From Candidatus Lutacidiplasma silvani (GTDB lineage Archaea; Thermoplasmatota; Thermoplasmata; Lutacidiplasmatales; UBA184), in assembly GCA_022750295.1 (NCBI GenBank), contig JAKIVZ010000003.1, forward strand, positions 62,001 to 126,000: a stretch of DNA of 64,000 bases, in the 5' to 3' direction. The position numbers were made by a program, and so were the translations under genes. The notes beneath the pieces are model-generated. The model saw only the letters and a list, made by a program, of their open reading frames with translations. It made no database searches and was not told where the DNA came from. Numbering within the stretch: position 1 is the first letter of the stretch; every line of letters begins with the position of its first letter. This document shows positions 8,351-16,546 of this stretch, piece after piece.

Positions 8351-9880
8351 CTAGACGTCGAGGTACCGGTAGAACTCGTACGGGTGCGGCCGCAGATTCA
8401 GCTGGAGCTGCTCCTCCCGCTTGATCTCCCGGAACGAGTCGAGGACCTCGGAATCGAACACCGGCTTCAGGAACGCCTCGTCGGAACTGAGGCACTCGAG
8501 CGCCTCGCCGAGCGACCCCGGGAGCTCCCGGATCTCGAGTTCCTTCCTTCGGGCCGCCGTGAGCTTGTAGATGTCCGCGTCGACCGGCGCGGGGGGTTCG
8601 ATCTTCCGCCGGATCCCGTCGAGGCCCGCCATCGAGAGCGCCGCCTCGGTGAGGTAGATGTTCGCGGCGGAATCCGGGGTCCGGTACTCGATCCGCTTCG
8701 CCTCCATCCGGCCCTTGTGGTAGAACGGGATCCGGACGTTCGCCGAGCGGTTCGACTTGCTCCAGGCGATGAAGACGGGCGCCTCGTACCCGGGGACGAG
8801 CCGCCGGTAGGAGTTCGTGGTTGGGTTCGTGATCGCGCAGAGGGCCCGCGCGTGCGTCAGCAGGCCCCCGATGTAGTACCGGCACGTCTGGCTCACCTCG
8901 GCGTACGAGTCGTTCGGGTCGAAGAACGTGTTCTTCCCCGCGCTCCAGAGCGACTGGTTCATGTGCATGCCGAGGCCGTTGTCGCCGAACACCGGTTTCG
9001 GCATGAACGTCGCGACCTTCCCGTGCTGGGCGGCGACGTTCTTGATGACGAATCGGACGTCCTGGACGTGGTCGGCCGCGGGGACGAGTTCGTCGAACCG
9101 GAGGTTGATCTCGCCCTGACCGGCGGTCGCCACCTCGTGGTGGTGGGCGTCCATCCGGATGTGGAAGTCGTCCGACAGAATGTTGCAGACCTCGCTCCGC
9201 ATCCCCTCGAGGATGTCGTGGGGGGCGGCGCGGTGGTACCCCTCCTTGAACCGGATCGAGCCGTGGCCGTCGGACGCCGCCCAGGGAGCTTCGGCGCTTT
9301 CCAGAAGATACCCGGCCCCGCCCCACGCGTCCCGGACCGAATCGGCCGAGGGGATCAGCTTGACCGAGTCGAAGACGAAGAACTCGATCTCGGGGCCCCA
9401 GTACGACAGGTCGTAGCCGGCGTCGGCGAGGACGGTGTTCGTCCGTCGGGCGATGCCGCGCGGGTCGTGGCTGTACGCCTCCTTCGCGCCGCCGGTGAGG
9501 ATGTCGCAGATGAACCGGGCGGTCCCACCGTGGGCGGCGCCCCAGGGGACGACGCCGAAGGTCGCGGGGTCGGGCAGGAGGACCATGTCGGACTCGAAGA
9601 TTTCGCGGAACCCACGGACCGATGAGCCGTCGAGCTTCGGGATTCCACCGACGAACGCGTCCTCCTCGATCGTCTCGGCCGGGAGATGGATGTGGTTGAA
9701 TCCGCCGAGGAGGTCGGTGTAGAACAGCTCGACCCACCGGAGCTTCCGGGCGCGGATCTCCTCGAGGATCCGAAGGCCGTGTTCTGCCCGCGATTCTCCC
9801 GTGCCCCCCGTCGACCCGACCGACCGTTCTGCGACCGCCATCCGACGCCCCTCGGCGCTTGGGACGAAGCCCCGGTACAT
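8351..9880 (-). CDS. glnA: glutamine synthetase, type I
   Basis: ATP-dependent ligation of ammonia to glutamate. The 509 residues contain the beta-Grasp N-terminal domain (RWVELFYTDLLGGFNHIHL) and the catalytic domain: GPEIEFFVF with metal-ligand glutamates, GLGMHMNQSLW, NPTTNSYRRLVPGYEAPV, WSKSNRSANVRIP and EYRTPDSAANIYLTEAA. Length is slightly above the ~440-470 usual, owing to an N-terminal extension of ~35 residues; an internal ATG at 9841 would shorten it. In the GxHxH block the second His is Asn here, while the first (metal-binding) His is kept. Divergent from an Lrp-type gene with shared palindromes between them, suggesting nitrogen- or amino-acid-responsive control. Confidence 0.93.
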   Translation of the reverse strand: MYRGFVPSAEGRRMAVAERSVGSTGGTGESRAEHGLRILEEIRARKLRWVELFYTDLLGGFNHIHLPAETIEEDAFVGGIPKLDGSSVRGFREIFESDMVLLPDPATFGVVPWGAAHGGTARFICDILTGGAKEAYSHDPRGIARRTNTVLADAGYDLSYWGPEIEFFVFDSVKLIPSADSVRDAWGGAGYLLESAEAPWAASDGHGSIRFKEGYHRAAPHDILEGMRSEVCNILSDDFHIRMDAHHHEVATAGQGEINLRFDELVPAADHVQDVRFVIKNVAAQHGKVATFMPKPVFGDNGLGMHMNQSLWSAGKNTFFDPNDSYAEVSQTCRYYIGGLLTHARALCAITNPTTNSYRRLVPGYEAPVFIAWSKSNRSANVRIPFYHKGRMEAKRIEYRTPDSAANIYLTEAALSMAGLDGIRRKIEPPAPVDADIYKLTAARRKELEIRELPGSLGEALECLSSDEAFLKPVFDSEVLDSFREIKREEQLQLNLRPHPYEFYRYLDV

Positions 9881-9900
9881 GAACCCTCGCCCGGGAAAAA

Positions 9901-9914
9901 TGGACGCGCGTCCA
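9901..9914. promoter_or_regulatory. palindromic operator candidate, copy 1
   Basis: Perfect 14-bp palindrome tggacgcgcgtcca between glnA and the Lrp-type gene. Its core GGACG-2 bp-CGTCC recurs at 9964-9975, about six helical turns away. It sits about where glnA transcription should begin. Probable binding site for the adjacent Lrp/AsnC protein; inference. Confidence 0.45.
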
Positions 9915-9930
9915 CAATCTGCCGATAGTC

Positions 9931-9940
9931 TAATTACTTT
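9931..9940 (+). promoter_or_regulatory. TATA-like box for the Lrp-type gene
   Basis: TAATTACTTT, centred 26 bp before the ATG at 9961, consistent with a leaderless transcript. The same AT-rich patch could serve glnA in the other direction. Confidence 0.55.
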
Positions 9941-9960
9941 GTGCGCTGTTGCAGTGAATT

Positions 9961-10455
9961 ATGGGACGAACGTCCAGCCTCGACACGCTCGACCGCGGGA
10001 TCCTCGAAGAGTTGAACGTCGACGCCCGGCGGAGCCACCGGGAGATCGCCGAGCGGTTGAAGGTCTCGCCGACCACGATCGGGATGCGGATCGAGCGCAT
10101 GGAACGGGACGGGATCATCCGGGGGTACGTTCCCCTCCTCGACGACGAGGCCCTCGGGTGGGAGCTCTCGGCGACGATCGGGATCCGAATCTCCAAGGGC
10201 AAACTTCGGGAGGTCGAGGAGCGGCTCGCGAAGGACCCGCGGGCGTACGCGATTTACGATGTGACCGGCGATTTCGATGCTCTTCTCATCGGACGATTCC
10301 GGGACCGACGCGACCTCGACCGGTTCGTCAAGCACGCCCTGCAGGACCCGCAGGTCGAGCGGACGAACACCCAGGTCGTCCTCAACCGAGTGAAGGAAGA
10401 CCGCCGCGTGCCGGTCCCCGCCCGGTCGACGGACCGGTCGGCGGGAAACGCATAA
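9961..10455 (+). CDS. Lrp/AsnC family transcriptional regulator
   Basis: A 164-residue regulator. Residues 6-60 form the AsnC winged helix (LDTLDRGILEELNVDARRS, then REIAERLKVSPTTIGMRIERM, DGIIRGYVPLL). Residues ~70-145 form the RAM ligand-binding/oligomerisation domain (YAIYDVTGDFDALLIGRF, with the usual VTGDFD core; FVKHALQDPQVERTNTQVVL). The C-terminal tail is short and disordered. Lrp proteins bind palindromes as octamers or larger and sense amino acids; a glutamine or glutamate link is suggested only by the divergent glnA. The repeated GGACG-N2-CGTCC motif overlaps both this start and the glnA leader, implying autoregulation. A TATA box at -26 supports the ATG. Confidence 0.9.
   Translation: MGRTSSLDTLDRGILEELNVDARRSHREIAERLKVSPTTIGMRIERMERDGIIRGYVPLLDDEALGWELSATIGIRISKGKLREVEERLAKDPRAYAIYDVTGDFDALLIGRFRDRRDLDRFVKHALQDPQVERTNTQVVLNRVKEDRRVPVPARSTDRSAGNA
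9964..9975. promoter_or_regulatory. palindromic operator candidate, copy 2
   Basis: GGACG-AA-CGTCC overlapping the first codons of the Lrp-type gene; same half-sites as the palindrome at 9902-9913. Binding here would block the gene's own leaderless start. It is also coding sequence, so chance cannot be excluded. Confidence 0.35.
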
Positions 10456-10489
10456 GAGCCGCCGCCTCGGTGGCCGGCCGGGTACGACG

Positions 10490-11311
10490 ATGGACTGGGG
10501 GCTGAGGAACCGAATCACCCGGATGTTCCCGTCGGGTTCCGGCCGTTCGGTCATGCTCGCCGTCGACCACGGCTACTTCATGGGACCGACCCGGAACCTC
10601 GAAAACGCGGCCGCCACGATCCTCCCCCTCCTCCCCCACGCCGATGCGATCGCGCTCACTCGGGGGATCCTCCGGACGTCGGTCCCCCCCACCGCGACGA
10701 CCCCGATCGTCCTCCGGGTTTCGGGCGGGGCGACGATCCTGAAGGACGACCTCTCCGACGAAACGATCACGACCTCGATGGAGGAGGCGGTCCGGCTCAA
10801 CGTCGCCGCCGTCGCCTTGTCGGTGTTCGTCGGCTCGTCCCATGAGCACCAATCGCTGGCCAATCTGGGGACGCTCGTCGACGAGGGCGAGGCATACGGA
10901 GTGCCGGTCCTCGCGATCACCGCGGTCGGCAAGGAGCTGGAGAAGCGGGATGCCCGATACCTCGCCCTCGCCTGTCGCGTCTCGGCCGAGCTCGGGGCGC
11001 ATCTCGTCAAGACCTACTACTGCGAAGGGTTCTCGAAGGTCGTCGACTCATGCCCCGTACCGATTGTCGTCGCCGGCGGCCCGAAGCTCGACTCGATCGA
11101 GGCGGCGCTCACCCTCGCACACCATGCGATCGACGAGGGGGCGAAAGGGATCGACATGGGGCGGAACATCTGGCAGTCGGAGCACCCCGTCGCGATGCTG
11201 AAGGCGCTCCGGACGATCGTGCACGACGGGGCGACCGTTCGCGAGGCGCTTACTACGTTCCACGCGGCGACGGCGGAAATCCCGTTGGTAGCGCCGCCGG
11301 CCTCGAGATGA
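10490..11311 (+). CDS. class I aldolase, LsrF / DeoC-FbaB family
   Basis: A 273-residue TIM-barrel aldolase. It follows LsrF (3-hydroxy-5-phosphonooxypentane-2,4-dione thiolase) closely along its length: DWGLRNRITRMF, VMLAVDHGYFMGP, ALTRGILRTSVPP, SSHEHQS, HLVKTYYCEGF, PIVVAGGPK, GIDMGRNIWQSEHPVAM. Lys174 in LVKTYY is the expected Schiff-base lysine. Archaeal relatives also act as fructose-bisphosphate aldolase or as ADH synthase in aromatic biosynthesis, so the reaction is not settled. The gene follows the Lrp-type gene by 34 bp on the same strand and may share its transcript. Confidence 0.85.
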   Translation: MDWGLRNRITRMFPSGSGRSVMLAVDHGYFMGPTRNLENAAATILPLLPHADAIALTRGILRTSVPPTATTPIVLRVSGGATILKDDLSDETITTSMEEAVRLNVAAVALSVFVGSSHEHQSLANLGTLVDEGEAYGVPVLAITAVGKELEKRDARYLALACRVSAELGAHLVKTYYCEGFSKVVDSCPVPIVVAGGPKLDSIEAALTLAHHAIDEGAKGIDMGRNIWQSEHPVAMLKALRTIVHDGATVREALTTFHAATAEIPLVAPPASR

Positions 11312-11330
11312 GTTCCACCCGGGCGCAAGG

Positions 11331-11338
11331 TTTCATAT
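11331..11338 (+). promoter_or_regulatory. TATA-like box for tRNA-Leu
   Basis: TTCATATC-like AT patch about 26-28 bp before the first tRNA base at 11363, in otherwise GC-rich sequence. Confidence 0.5.
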
Positions 11339-11362
11339 CTCGCGGCCAGTAGAACGGTCCGC

Positions 11363-11447
11363 GCGGGGATCGCCCAGCTTGGTCAAAGGCGCCAGATTCA
11401 GGGTCTGGTCTCGTAGGAGTTCGTGGGTTCAAATCCCTCTCCCCGCA
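11363..11447 (+). tRNA. tRNA-Leu (anticodon CAG)
   Basis: An 85-base class II tRNA. The acceptor stem gcgggga pairs with tccccgc (11440-11446), discriminator A at 11447. The D-arm contains GCCCAGCTTGGTCAAAGGC. The anticodon stem ccaga/tctgg encloses loop ttcaggg with anticodon CAG. A long variable arm (about ctcgtaggag) and a T-loop ttcaaat follow; the T-stem has one T-T mismatch. No CCA is encoded and no intron is seen. Its 3' end is the attachment core reused three more times downstream. Confidence 0.92.
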
Positions 11448-11460
11448 GTTTCCTATTATT
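11426..11460 (+). repeat. tRNA-Leu 3' end, attachment repeat copy 1 (attL-like)
   Basis: A 35-bp stretch from the tRNA T-loop through the discriminator plus 14 bp (agtttcctattatt) beyond. It is identical to 15651-15685. The first 21 bp are the core shared by all four copies; the 14-bp right flank is shared by copies 1-3 only, as expected if it comes from the integrated elements. Confidence 0.85.
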
Positions 11461-12329
11461 AATATGTGCTGTTTTGGCCGGCTGGTGAAATCTGCAGGGC
11501 AAGCGGACCATCGGAACACCTGCTGCGCTGGGGTGCGAGTGAATGGATTTAGAGGTCCGGGCGCGGCATTGGTCAGCAGAACGTTTCAGGGATTCCGGAC
11601 CCTCGTGAGAGACCCGACACATTCTACTGCCGACGGTTCGGCAACGAGCCGTCGTACCGGGTGCTAGGCGAGGCACGGGCGATCCCCATCATCCGCGCTC
11701 CGACGACCCGACTCCGCTACGGCGGAGCGGCGCTGTTCCCGTAGCACCGGTGGCTGATCCGGAAGCTCGAGGATGCGGTCGAGGGTCGGCCCGATGCCTC
11801 GGGGTTCGTCGTCCACGAGGGGGCGTTGCGGTCGGCCACCGTTCTCGAGCTGTTGCGGGGAGCGAACGTCCGAAGACTCGTGGTCATCCTCGAGATCGAT
11901 CGACGGTGGAAATTCCCCTGGCGACTGCGAGCCGTGGGGATCAACCCATCGTGACGTCAGAGTCTCGATGGCCAAGCACTCGAACCGCCGTGACGTGCCA
12001 ACTCTCGATCGCCTCGTAGACCGTGTCTGATGAACCGCAGCGGCCGAGTCTGGGTCGGCGGGGACAACTCGATCGCCATCGGGCTCGACGGCACAGTTTG
12101 CGAGGGGACGGGGAGAATTCGACCGATCCCACTCAACGCTGGGCTCCTGCTCGACGTGCTTAGTTGCAAGAGCCGAGAATGAGAAGCGCGCATCCGGCGC
12201 CCACCGTCGGCGTATCTCCGTTGGGTCGTTGACCGCGGCGAACGGAGCGACCTCCCCGACCGCCGCCCCCGTGCTTCAGGGCCACGGGGCGCGTCGTTTT
12301 ACGGGGAATCGACATTTGGCGGCGAGTCC
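11461..12329. other. mostly non-coding left part of cassette A
   Basis: No convincing intact gene. It contains a decayed frame (11613-11954) and two tiny frames joined by an ATGA overlap (ATG 11968 to stop 12030, 20 codons; ATG 12030 to stop 12182, 50 codons), which I cannot call real. Looks like cargo under decay. Confidence 0.4.
11613..11954 (+). pseudogene. possible decayed gene with one in-frame stop
   Basis: One frame reads with coding-like composition on both sides of a TAG at 11742: before it RPDTFYCRRFGNEPSYRVLG and after it HRWLIRKLEDAVEGR to WRLRAVGINPS. No start codon or family is recognised. It may be the remnant of a regulator or recombination gene; this is weak evidence based on composition only. 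Confidence 0.25.
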
Positions 12330-15300
12330 GTGCTCCGGCCGCGGCGGTCTCCGTTAGGGTTGCTTCTGGTCCTCGGCGTGCTCGTCGCGTCGCCCGCTGG
12401 TCTTCTTGCAGGCCACGCTCCCCCGGCGGGTTCGTCTGAAGCCCGAACACTGACCGGAAGCGAACGCTCCACCGGGCCCTTCACCGCTTCGGCGGCGCAG
12501 CTCAGTTCGTCGCCGACGCTTCCTACAGCCGAGAACGCTTCGAACACGCTCGTCGGCGGGACCGCCTGGTACGGGGATCGACCGACACTGCCGTCTGCGA
12601 GTCCCTCCTTCTTCGCCTCGTCCGCGTCGATTCAGGCGGCCGTGTACGACGCGGCGAACCAGGCGCTCTACTTCTCCGGCCTTCGGACCGACGAGGTCGG
12701 TGTGCTGAACGCCACGACCCTCGCCCCTATCGCGATGATTTCGGGCTCGGGAGGGGTGGCGATGGCGCTGGATGCCTCCGCGCAGCGCCTTTTCGTCGCG
12801 GGATATTGGAACGACACCCTAGCCGTGATCAACTGCACCGATAATCGGTTGGTGGCGACCGTGACACTCCCATCGAACCCGGAGTTCGTCGCCCTCGGCC
12901 CTCACGACCGGACAGCGTACGTGCCGAACGGCGACGGTGTCTCGTTCGTCAACACGTCGACCCTCCAACTAGAATCGACCCTGCAAGCCTCCGGGTTCGG
13001 ACTCCTGACCGGCGCCGCCTTCGACCCGCGAGACGGCCTCCTCTACGTCTCGAACACGTCGGACGGGGTCACGCCGATTAACGTGACCACCGACACGTGG
13101 GCTGGCGGAAACACCACGATCGTGGGTCAGGGACAGTTCGGCAGCCTTTGGTTCGACCCTCTGAGCGGCTCGCTCTACCTGACGGACAACCTCTCCAGTA
13201 CGATGTGGATCGTCAACGTGAGCGCGGGGGGGAACATCACCAGCCTCCCGATAGGGGGCGAAGGCCTGGCAGGGCTCGCCTGGGACCCTGCGACCCGTAC
13301 GGTGTTCTTGCCGCAGATGTTCGGAACGAGCGTGCTCCTACTCAACGCGTCCACTGGCGCGGAGGACGCTCGCTCGGTCCCCGTGGGCGTGGGCTCGTCC
13401 GTGGCGGTCTTCGACCCCTCCCGCCGACAGATGGCGGTGTTCAACGACGCGACCCCCAACCTGACCCTCATCAACCCATCCAACCTCACCGTGACCGCGA
13501 CCTTCGACCTGAGCCCGCAGTTCGGCGACGGAGTCGCGGTGCCGGGTTCGTCCTGGCTCGTACTGGCCGACCCGAGCGGAAACGCGCTATACGCGTACAA
13601 CCGCTCCGATGGACAGTTCCTTCCGGCCCCCATCCCGGTCGGGGACAATCCCCGCCAGCTGGTCTACGACCCGGCGAGCAATGAGGTGTTCTCGGCGAGC
13701 GCGTCGGATGGGACTGTCTCCGGAACGTTCGTCGGAAACTGGACTCCGGGCGGCCCTCCGACCCGTGTCGGAGCGGACCCCGACGGACTCGCCCTCGGCC
13801 CGAATGGAACCATCGTGGCGGTCAGTTGCCTGTCCGGCACCCTCGAGGGACTTGCCCGCAACGGCGCTCCGCTGCCGAACGCCCCCGTCGACCTCGGCGG
13901 ATGTCCGGTCGCGGTCGCCGCGGACCCGGCCGCGGCGACGGCCTACGTCGCGAACGCCGGTGACGACTCCGTGTCAATCGTCAATCTGTCGACGTACCGG
14001 ACGGTCGGAACGCCGTGGGCTCTTCCCGGCCAGCCCTCGACCCTCGGGTACGACCCCTCGACCGGCGACTTGTTCGTCGGGTACGCTGATCGGGGGAACC
14101 TCACCATCCTAAGCCCGACGGGAGTGGTCCTCGCGACCCTCCGGTTCCCCTCGTACGAATCGACCCAGTCGTTCTCCTTCGACCCGCTGACGGGGCTGGT
14201 CTACGTCACGAACGACAGTGGGATCGCGGTCTTCCAGAACTTGACCGAAGTGGCGGGGGTCCCGATCCGGGGGTCGCTCGCCCAGAACGCCACGAGGTAC
14301 CGAGTGATTCCGGGGACCTCGGGTTCCCCGGCGTACGTCACGAGCGGCCTTTCGGGAATCGAGTTCCTCTCGGACGCGCCCGAGCTCGCGCCGTTGCAGG
14401 TCGAACCCTCGACCACCCTCGCTGGGCGGACGGTTCTCGTCACGACCGCCCCGCTGGGTCCTGAGACGGCGCTCCGGTACACGTACTTGGGACTACCCCC
14501 GGGCTGCCGGTCCGCCGACCTCCCGGCATTGTCGTGCCGGCCGTCGACCAGCGGCACCTTCTCGATTTCTGTCAACGCGTCCGACGCATTCGGCAACTGG
14601 GTGCGGAGCTCGACGCAGCTGACCGTTGCCGCCGCCAACCTTTCGGGGGTGGCTATCGCGGTATCCCCGCCGGTCGTCGATGTCGGCCAGACAGTGACGC
14701 TCGCGTCGACAGTGAAGGGAGAGGGTCCCAATGAGAGCTTCGCCTATGCGGGCCTCCCTTCGGGCTGCGGCACTGCGAACGCGAGTTCCTTCGAGTGTCG
14801 ACCGAGCGCGCCGGGCACGTCGCTCATAACCGTCTCCGTCCGGGACGCGTTCGGTGAGCAGGCGAACGGGAGCAGTGTACTCGAGGTCTACCCGCCACCG
14901 GGGATCCAGGGGTTCGGCGCGTTCCCACCAACGACTTCAGTGGGCGGAACGGTAGAGTTCCTTCTCGCGGTGACCGGCGGCGCGCCTGGTACGCCGCGCC
15001 TCTCGGTGACCGGCCTTCCCCCCGGGTGCGCCCCACCTTCCGGCGAGCTGTGGAGCTGCGAGCCAGTCGAGGCCGGAACATTCCGGGTGTCGGCGACGGT
15101 CGAGGATTCGACCGGGACGAACGCGACCGCGGAAACGACGCTCACGGTCGGAGCGTCTGCCGCAGCTCTCCCGCCTCCCGCGATCCTGAGTGCGTTCGCC
15201 GCGCCAGACGACATCCCCGTCGGGGGAACCGTTACGATTGCGGTGGTCGCGCAGGGCGGGGCGACTCCCTTGCATTACTCATATGCGGGACTTCCCCCGG

Positions 15301-15602
15301 GTTGTGTCTCCACGAACTCCAGCGTCCTCTCATGCCATCCCGCGGCCAGCGGCACGTTCACCGTGAACGCGACGGTCTCGGACAGCTTAGGGCGCTCTGC
15401 ATCCGCGCTCGTGTCCCTGGTCGTCACGCCCTTGGCGGCGACCCCGGCCCCCGGCACGACAGGCAGCCCGGCATTCTCTCTCGCCGAACTCGGCGTTGTG
15501 GCAATCGCTGCCGGGGGCTTCGCTGGCGCAACCGCGGCGGCCATCGTTGTCGCATTGGTGCGGAGGGCCAAGGATAGTCCAAGGCATAGGTCGGATCCGT
15601 AA
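12330..15602 (+). CDS. giant YVTN-type beta-propeller surface protein with four Cys-containing Ig-like repeats
   Basis: A 1090-residue secreted protein. GTG start, then a signal peptide (residues 1-30, LGLLLVLGVLVASPAGLLA). Residues ~80-680 form a YncE/YVTN-like propeller with repeated DP-x-L-x-VxN blades (VAVAADPAAATAYVANAGDD is typical). Residues ~690-1040 hold four similar Ig-like repeats, each with a GLPxGC core, a second Cys about 10-13 residues later and a closing D-x-G strand, probably one disulphide per repeat. A C-terminal membrane helix and basic tail (VRRAKDSPRHR) anchor it. Very many sequons. It is the only large cargo of the tRNA-linked cassette, and its codon use is somewhat less GC-biased than the neighbourhood, fitting acquisition by transfer. 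Confidence 0.85.
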   Translation: MLRPRRSPLGLLLVLGVLVASPAGLLAGHAPPAGSSEARTLTGSERSTGPFTASAAQLSSSPTLPTAENASNTLVGGTAWYGDRPTLPSASPSFFASSASIQAAVYDAANQALYFSGLRTDEVGVLNATTLAPIAMISGSGGVAMALDASAQRLFVAGYWNDTLAVINCTDNRLVATVTLPSNPEFVALGPHDRTAYVPNGDGVSFVNTSTLQLESTLQASGFGLLTGAAFDPRDGLLYVSNTSDGVTPINVTTDTWAGGNTTIVGQGQFGSLWFDPLSGSLYLTDNLSSTMWIVNVSAGGNITSLPIGGEGLAGLAWDPATRTVFLPQMFGTSVLLLNASTGAEDARSVPVGVGSSVAVFDPSRRQMAVFNDATPNLTLINPSNLTVTATFDLSPQFGDGVAVPGSSWLVLADPSGNALYAYNRSDGQFLPAPIPVGDNPRQLVYDPASNEVFSASASDGTVSGTFVGNWTPGGPPTRVGADPDGLALGPNGTIVAVSCLSGTLEGLARNGAPLPNAPVDLGGCPVAVAADPAAATAYVANAGDDSVSIVNLSTYRTVGTPWALPGQPSTLGYDPSTGDLFVGYADRGNLTILSPTGVVLATLRFPSYESTQSFSFDPLTGLVYVTNDSGIAVFQNLTEVAGVPIRGSLAQNATRYRVIPGTSGSPAYVTSGLSGIEFLSDAPELAPLQVEPSTTLAGRTVLVTTAPLGPETALRYTYLGLPPGCRSADLPALSCRPSTSGTFSISVNASDAFGNWVRSSTQLTVAAANLSGVAIAVSPPVVDVGQTVTLASTVKGEGPNESFAYAGLPSGCGTANASSFECRPSAPGTSLITVSVRDAFGEQANGSSVLEVYPPPGIQGFGAFPPTTSVGGTVEFLLAVTGGAPGTPRLSVTGLPPGCAPPSGELWSCEPVEAGTFRVSATVEDSTGTNATAETTLTVGASAAALPPPAILSAFAAPDDIPVGGTVTIAVVAQGGATPLHYSYAGLPPGCVSTNSSVLSCHPAASGTFTVNATVSDSLGRSASALVSLVVTPLAATPAPGTTGSPAFSLAELGVVAIAAGGFAGATAAAIVVALVRRAKDSPRHRSDP

Positions 15603-15631
15603 GGGACCTACCTGTCCCACGCGTCCTACGC

Positions 15632-15662
15632 GGGATTTGAACCGCCGGGCGGTTCAAATCCC
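15632..15662. repeat. inverted T-arm palindrome at cassette A/B junction
   Basis: A 13-bp inverted repeat (gggatttgaaccg and its complement) around a 5-bp loop. The right arm is the T-arm of the tRNA core; the left arm is its mirror. An equivalent mirror arm precedes copy 4 and a worn one precedes copy 3, but none is in the tRNA itself. Probably the element-derived arm of the recombination site. Confidence 0.7.
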
Positions 15663-15685
15663 TCTCCCCGCAGTTTCCTATTATT
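15651..15685 (+). repeat. attachment repeat copy 2
   Basis: 35 bp identical to 11426-11460. No acceptor 5' strand, D-arm or anticodon arm precedes it, so it is not a tRNA gene but a duplicated 3' end. Confidence 0.85.
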
Positions 15686-15773
15686 TCTCGATGTTCCTAT
15701 CGGAGAATCCTGAACCGAGCTCGCCGCCGCGGCCACCAAGCGCGCCGCTCGCTCCGTTCATGCACATAGCAAG

Positions 15774-15779
15774 CTATAT
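15774..15779 (+). promoter_or_regulatory. TATA-like box for cassette B toxin-antitoxin
   Basis: CTATAT centred 28 bp before the antitoxin ATG at 15805; supports a leaderless start. Confidence 0.55.
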
Positions 15780-15804
15780 GGGTGCCATAGACGATGCTTC
15801 CGCC

Positions 15805-16041
15805 ATGATCACGACCATCCAGCTAACCCCGCAGACCCGCTCCCGCCTCGCCGAACTGAAGCAGAGTCCTCGGGAGTCCTACGACGAAGTCCTCACCAAG
15901 CTTCTCTCGCTTGTCCCCGAAGGGGATGAGGAAGGGGCATACTCCCAGCCTTTCCGCGTCGCCCTCCTTCGCTCTCGACTGGAGATTCGCGAGGGTCGGA
16001 CACTCTCCCACGCTCGGCTCAAGCGACGGCTGGGCCTCTGA
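15805..16041 (+). CDS. antitoxin, DUF7557/RelB-like
   Basis: A 78-residue protein, MITTIQLTPQTRSRLAELK at the start, a small strand-helix-helix DNA-binding fold with the TIQL-x-TR-x-L-x-L pattern and an ESYDEVLTKLL helix, then a charged C-terminal tail that would wrap the toxin. It pairs with the RelE-like frame that overlaps its stop codon. The antitoxin of cassette C (17787) begins with the same TTIQL-x-TR-x-QLK pattern, so the two are homologous. It should neutralise the toxin and repress the operon. The start is fixed by the TATA box at the proper distance. Confidence 0.75.
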   Translation: MITTIQLTPQTRSRLAELKQSPRESYDEVLTKLLSLVPEGDEEGAYSQPFRVALLRSRLEIREGRTLSHARLKRRLGL

Positions 16042-16292
16042 GGGCCTGGTCCATCGTCTGGTCGGAGACAGCGGCGCGAGACCTCTCGGGTCTCGACCTC
16101 CCGGTCGCAAGACGCGTGGTCCGAAAGCTCGAACAAGCCGCCTCGGATCCCGAGCGGTACTTCGAACGACTGGTCGCTTCCGAGGATTGGAAGCTACGGA
16201 TGGGGGATTATCGGCTCTTGGCGCTGCTCAGTCCTTCGTCTCGCACGATCCTTGTAGAGCGAGTCGACCACCGATCCCGCGTGTACCGGTAA
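16038..16292 (+). CDS. RelE/ParE-type toxin with apparent CTG start
   Basis: An 84-residue RelE/ParE-like protein: WSIVWSETAARDLSGLD, ARRVVRKLEQAASDPERYF, WKLRMGDYRLLALLSP, RTILVERVDHRSRVYR. It has the typical E-x-A-x-x-D-L and K-x-R-x-G-D-Y-R-x-L motifs and ends HRSRVYR as family members do. RelE proteins cleave mRNA on the ribosome; ParE members poison gyrase, and sequence cannot choose. There is no ATG, GTG or TTG in the right place; CTG at 16038, overlapping the antitoxin stop as CTGA, is exactly where cassette C uses GTGA. Either CTG initiates or the start has been mutated and the toxin is silenced. Confidence 0.7.
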   Translation: MRAWSIVWSETAARDLSGLDLPVARRVVRKLEQAASDPERYFERLVASEDWKLRMGDYRLLALLSPSSRTILVERVDHRSRVYR

Positions 16293-16367
16293 CCGGCAGC
16301 CCAACCCCGGGTCGGAGCACGAAAGCTCCGAGCCCTCGAGTCTGGTTCGGGATTCAACCCGCCGAGC

Positions 16368-16402
16368 GGTTCGAATCCCTCGCCCCGCAGTCTCCTAGTA
16401 TT
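16368..16402 (+). repeat. attachment repeat copy 3 (diverged)
   Basis: Matches copies 1 and 2 at 31 of 35 positions, including the right flank (agtctcctagtatt). It is preceded by a worn inverted T-arm (gggattcaacc). The four changes suggest an older or different insertion. Confidence 0.75.
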
Positions 16403-16546
16403 AACAGTAATGCCTTACCCCGAACGGTGGACTTTCAAGGTGCAGACGTCCCTGGTTGAATCTCGGGATCCCAGCCTCGTCCGTTGTCTCGGGAGAGCAA
16501 GCGGGACGCAAGTCGTAAGGCCCACCACCGATTGGCCCCCCTGCCG

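Larger units (their letters stand above)
11447..15671 (+). mobile_element. integrated cassette A (surface-protein cassette)
   Basis: About 4.2 kb between attachment copies 1 and 2. Cargo is one giant secreted beta-propeller protein behind ~870 bp with only decayed or very short reading frames. No integrase is visible, so the element looks non-autonomous. Boundaries are inferred from the repeat pattern. Confidence 0.6.
15672..16388 (+). mobile_element. integrated cassette B (minimal toxin-antitoxin cassette)
   Basis: About 0.72 kb core to core, carrying only an antitoxin-toxin pair and its promoter. Very small for an integrated element; must rely on an integrase supplied elsewhere. Confidence 0.6.

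Noticed and set aside
11968..12182. Two tiny overlapping frames of 20 and 50 codons
   Set aside because: The ATGA overlap is suggestive, but there is no family, promoter or ribosome site; kept only as a remark in the region entry.
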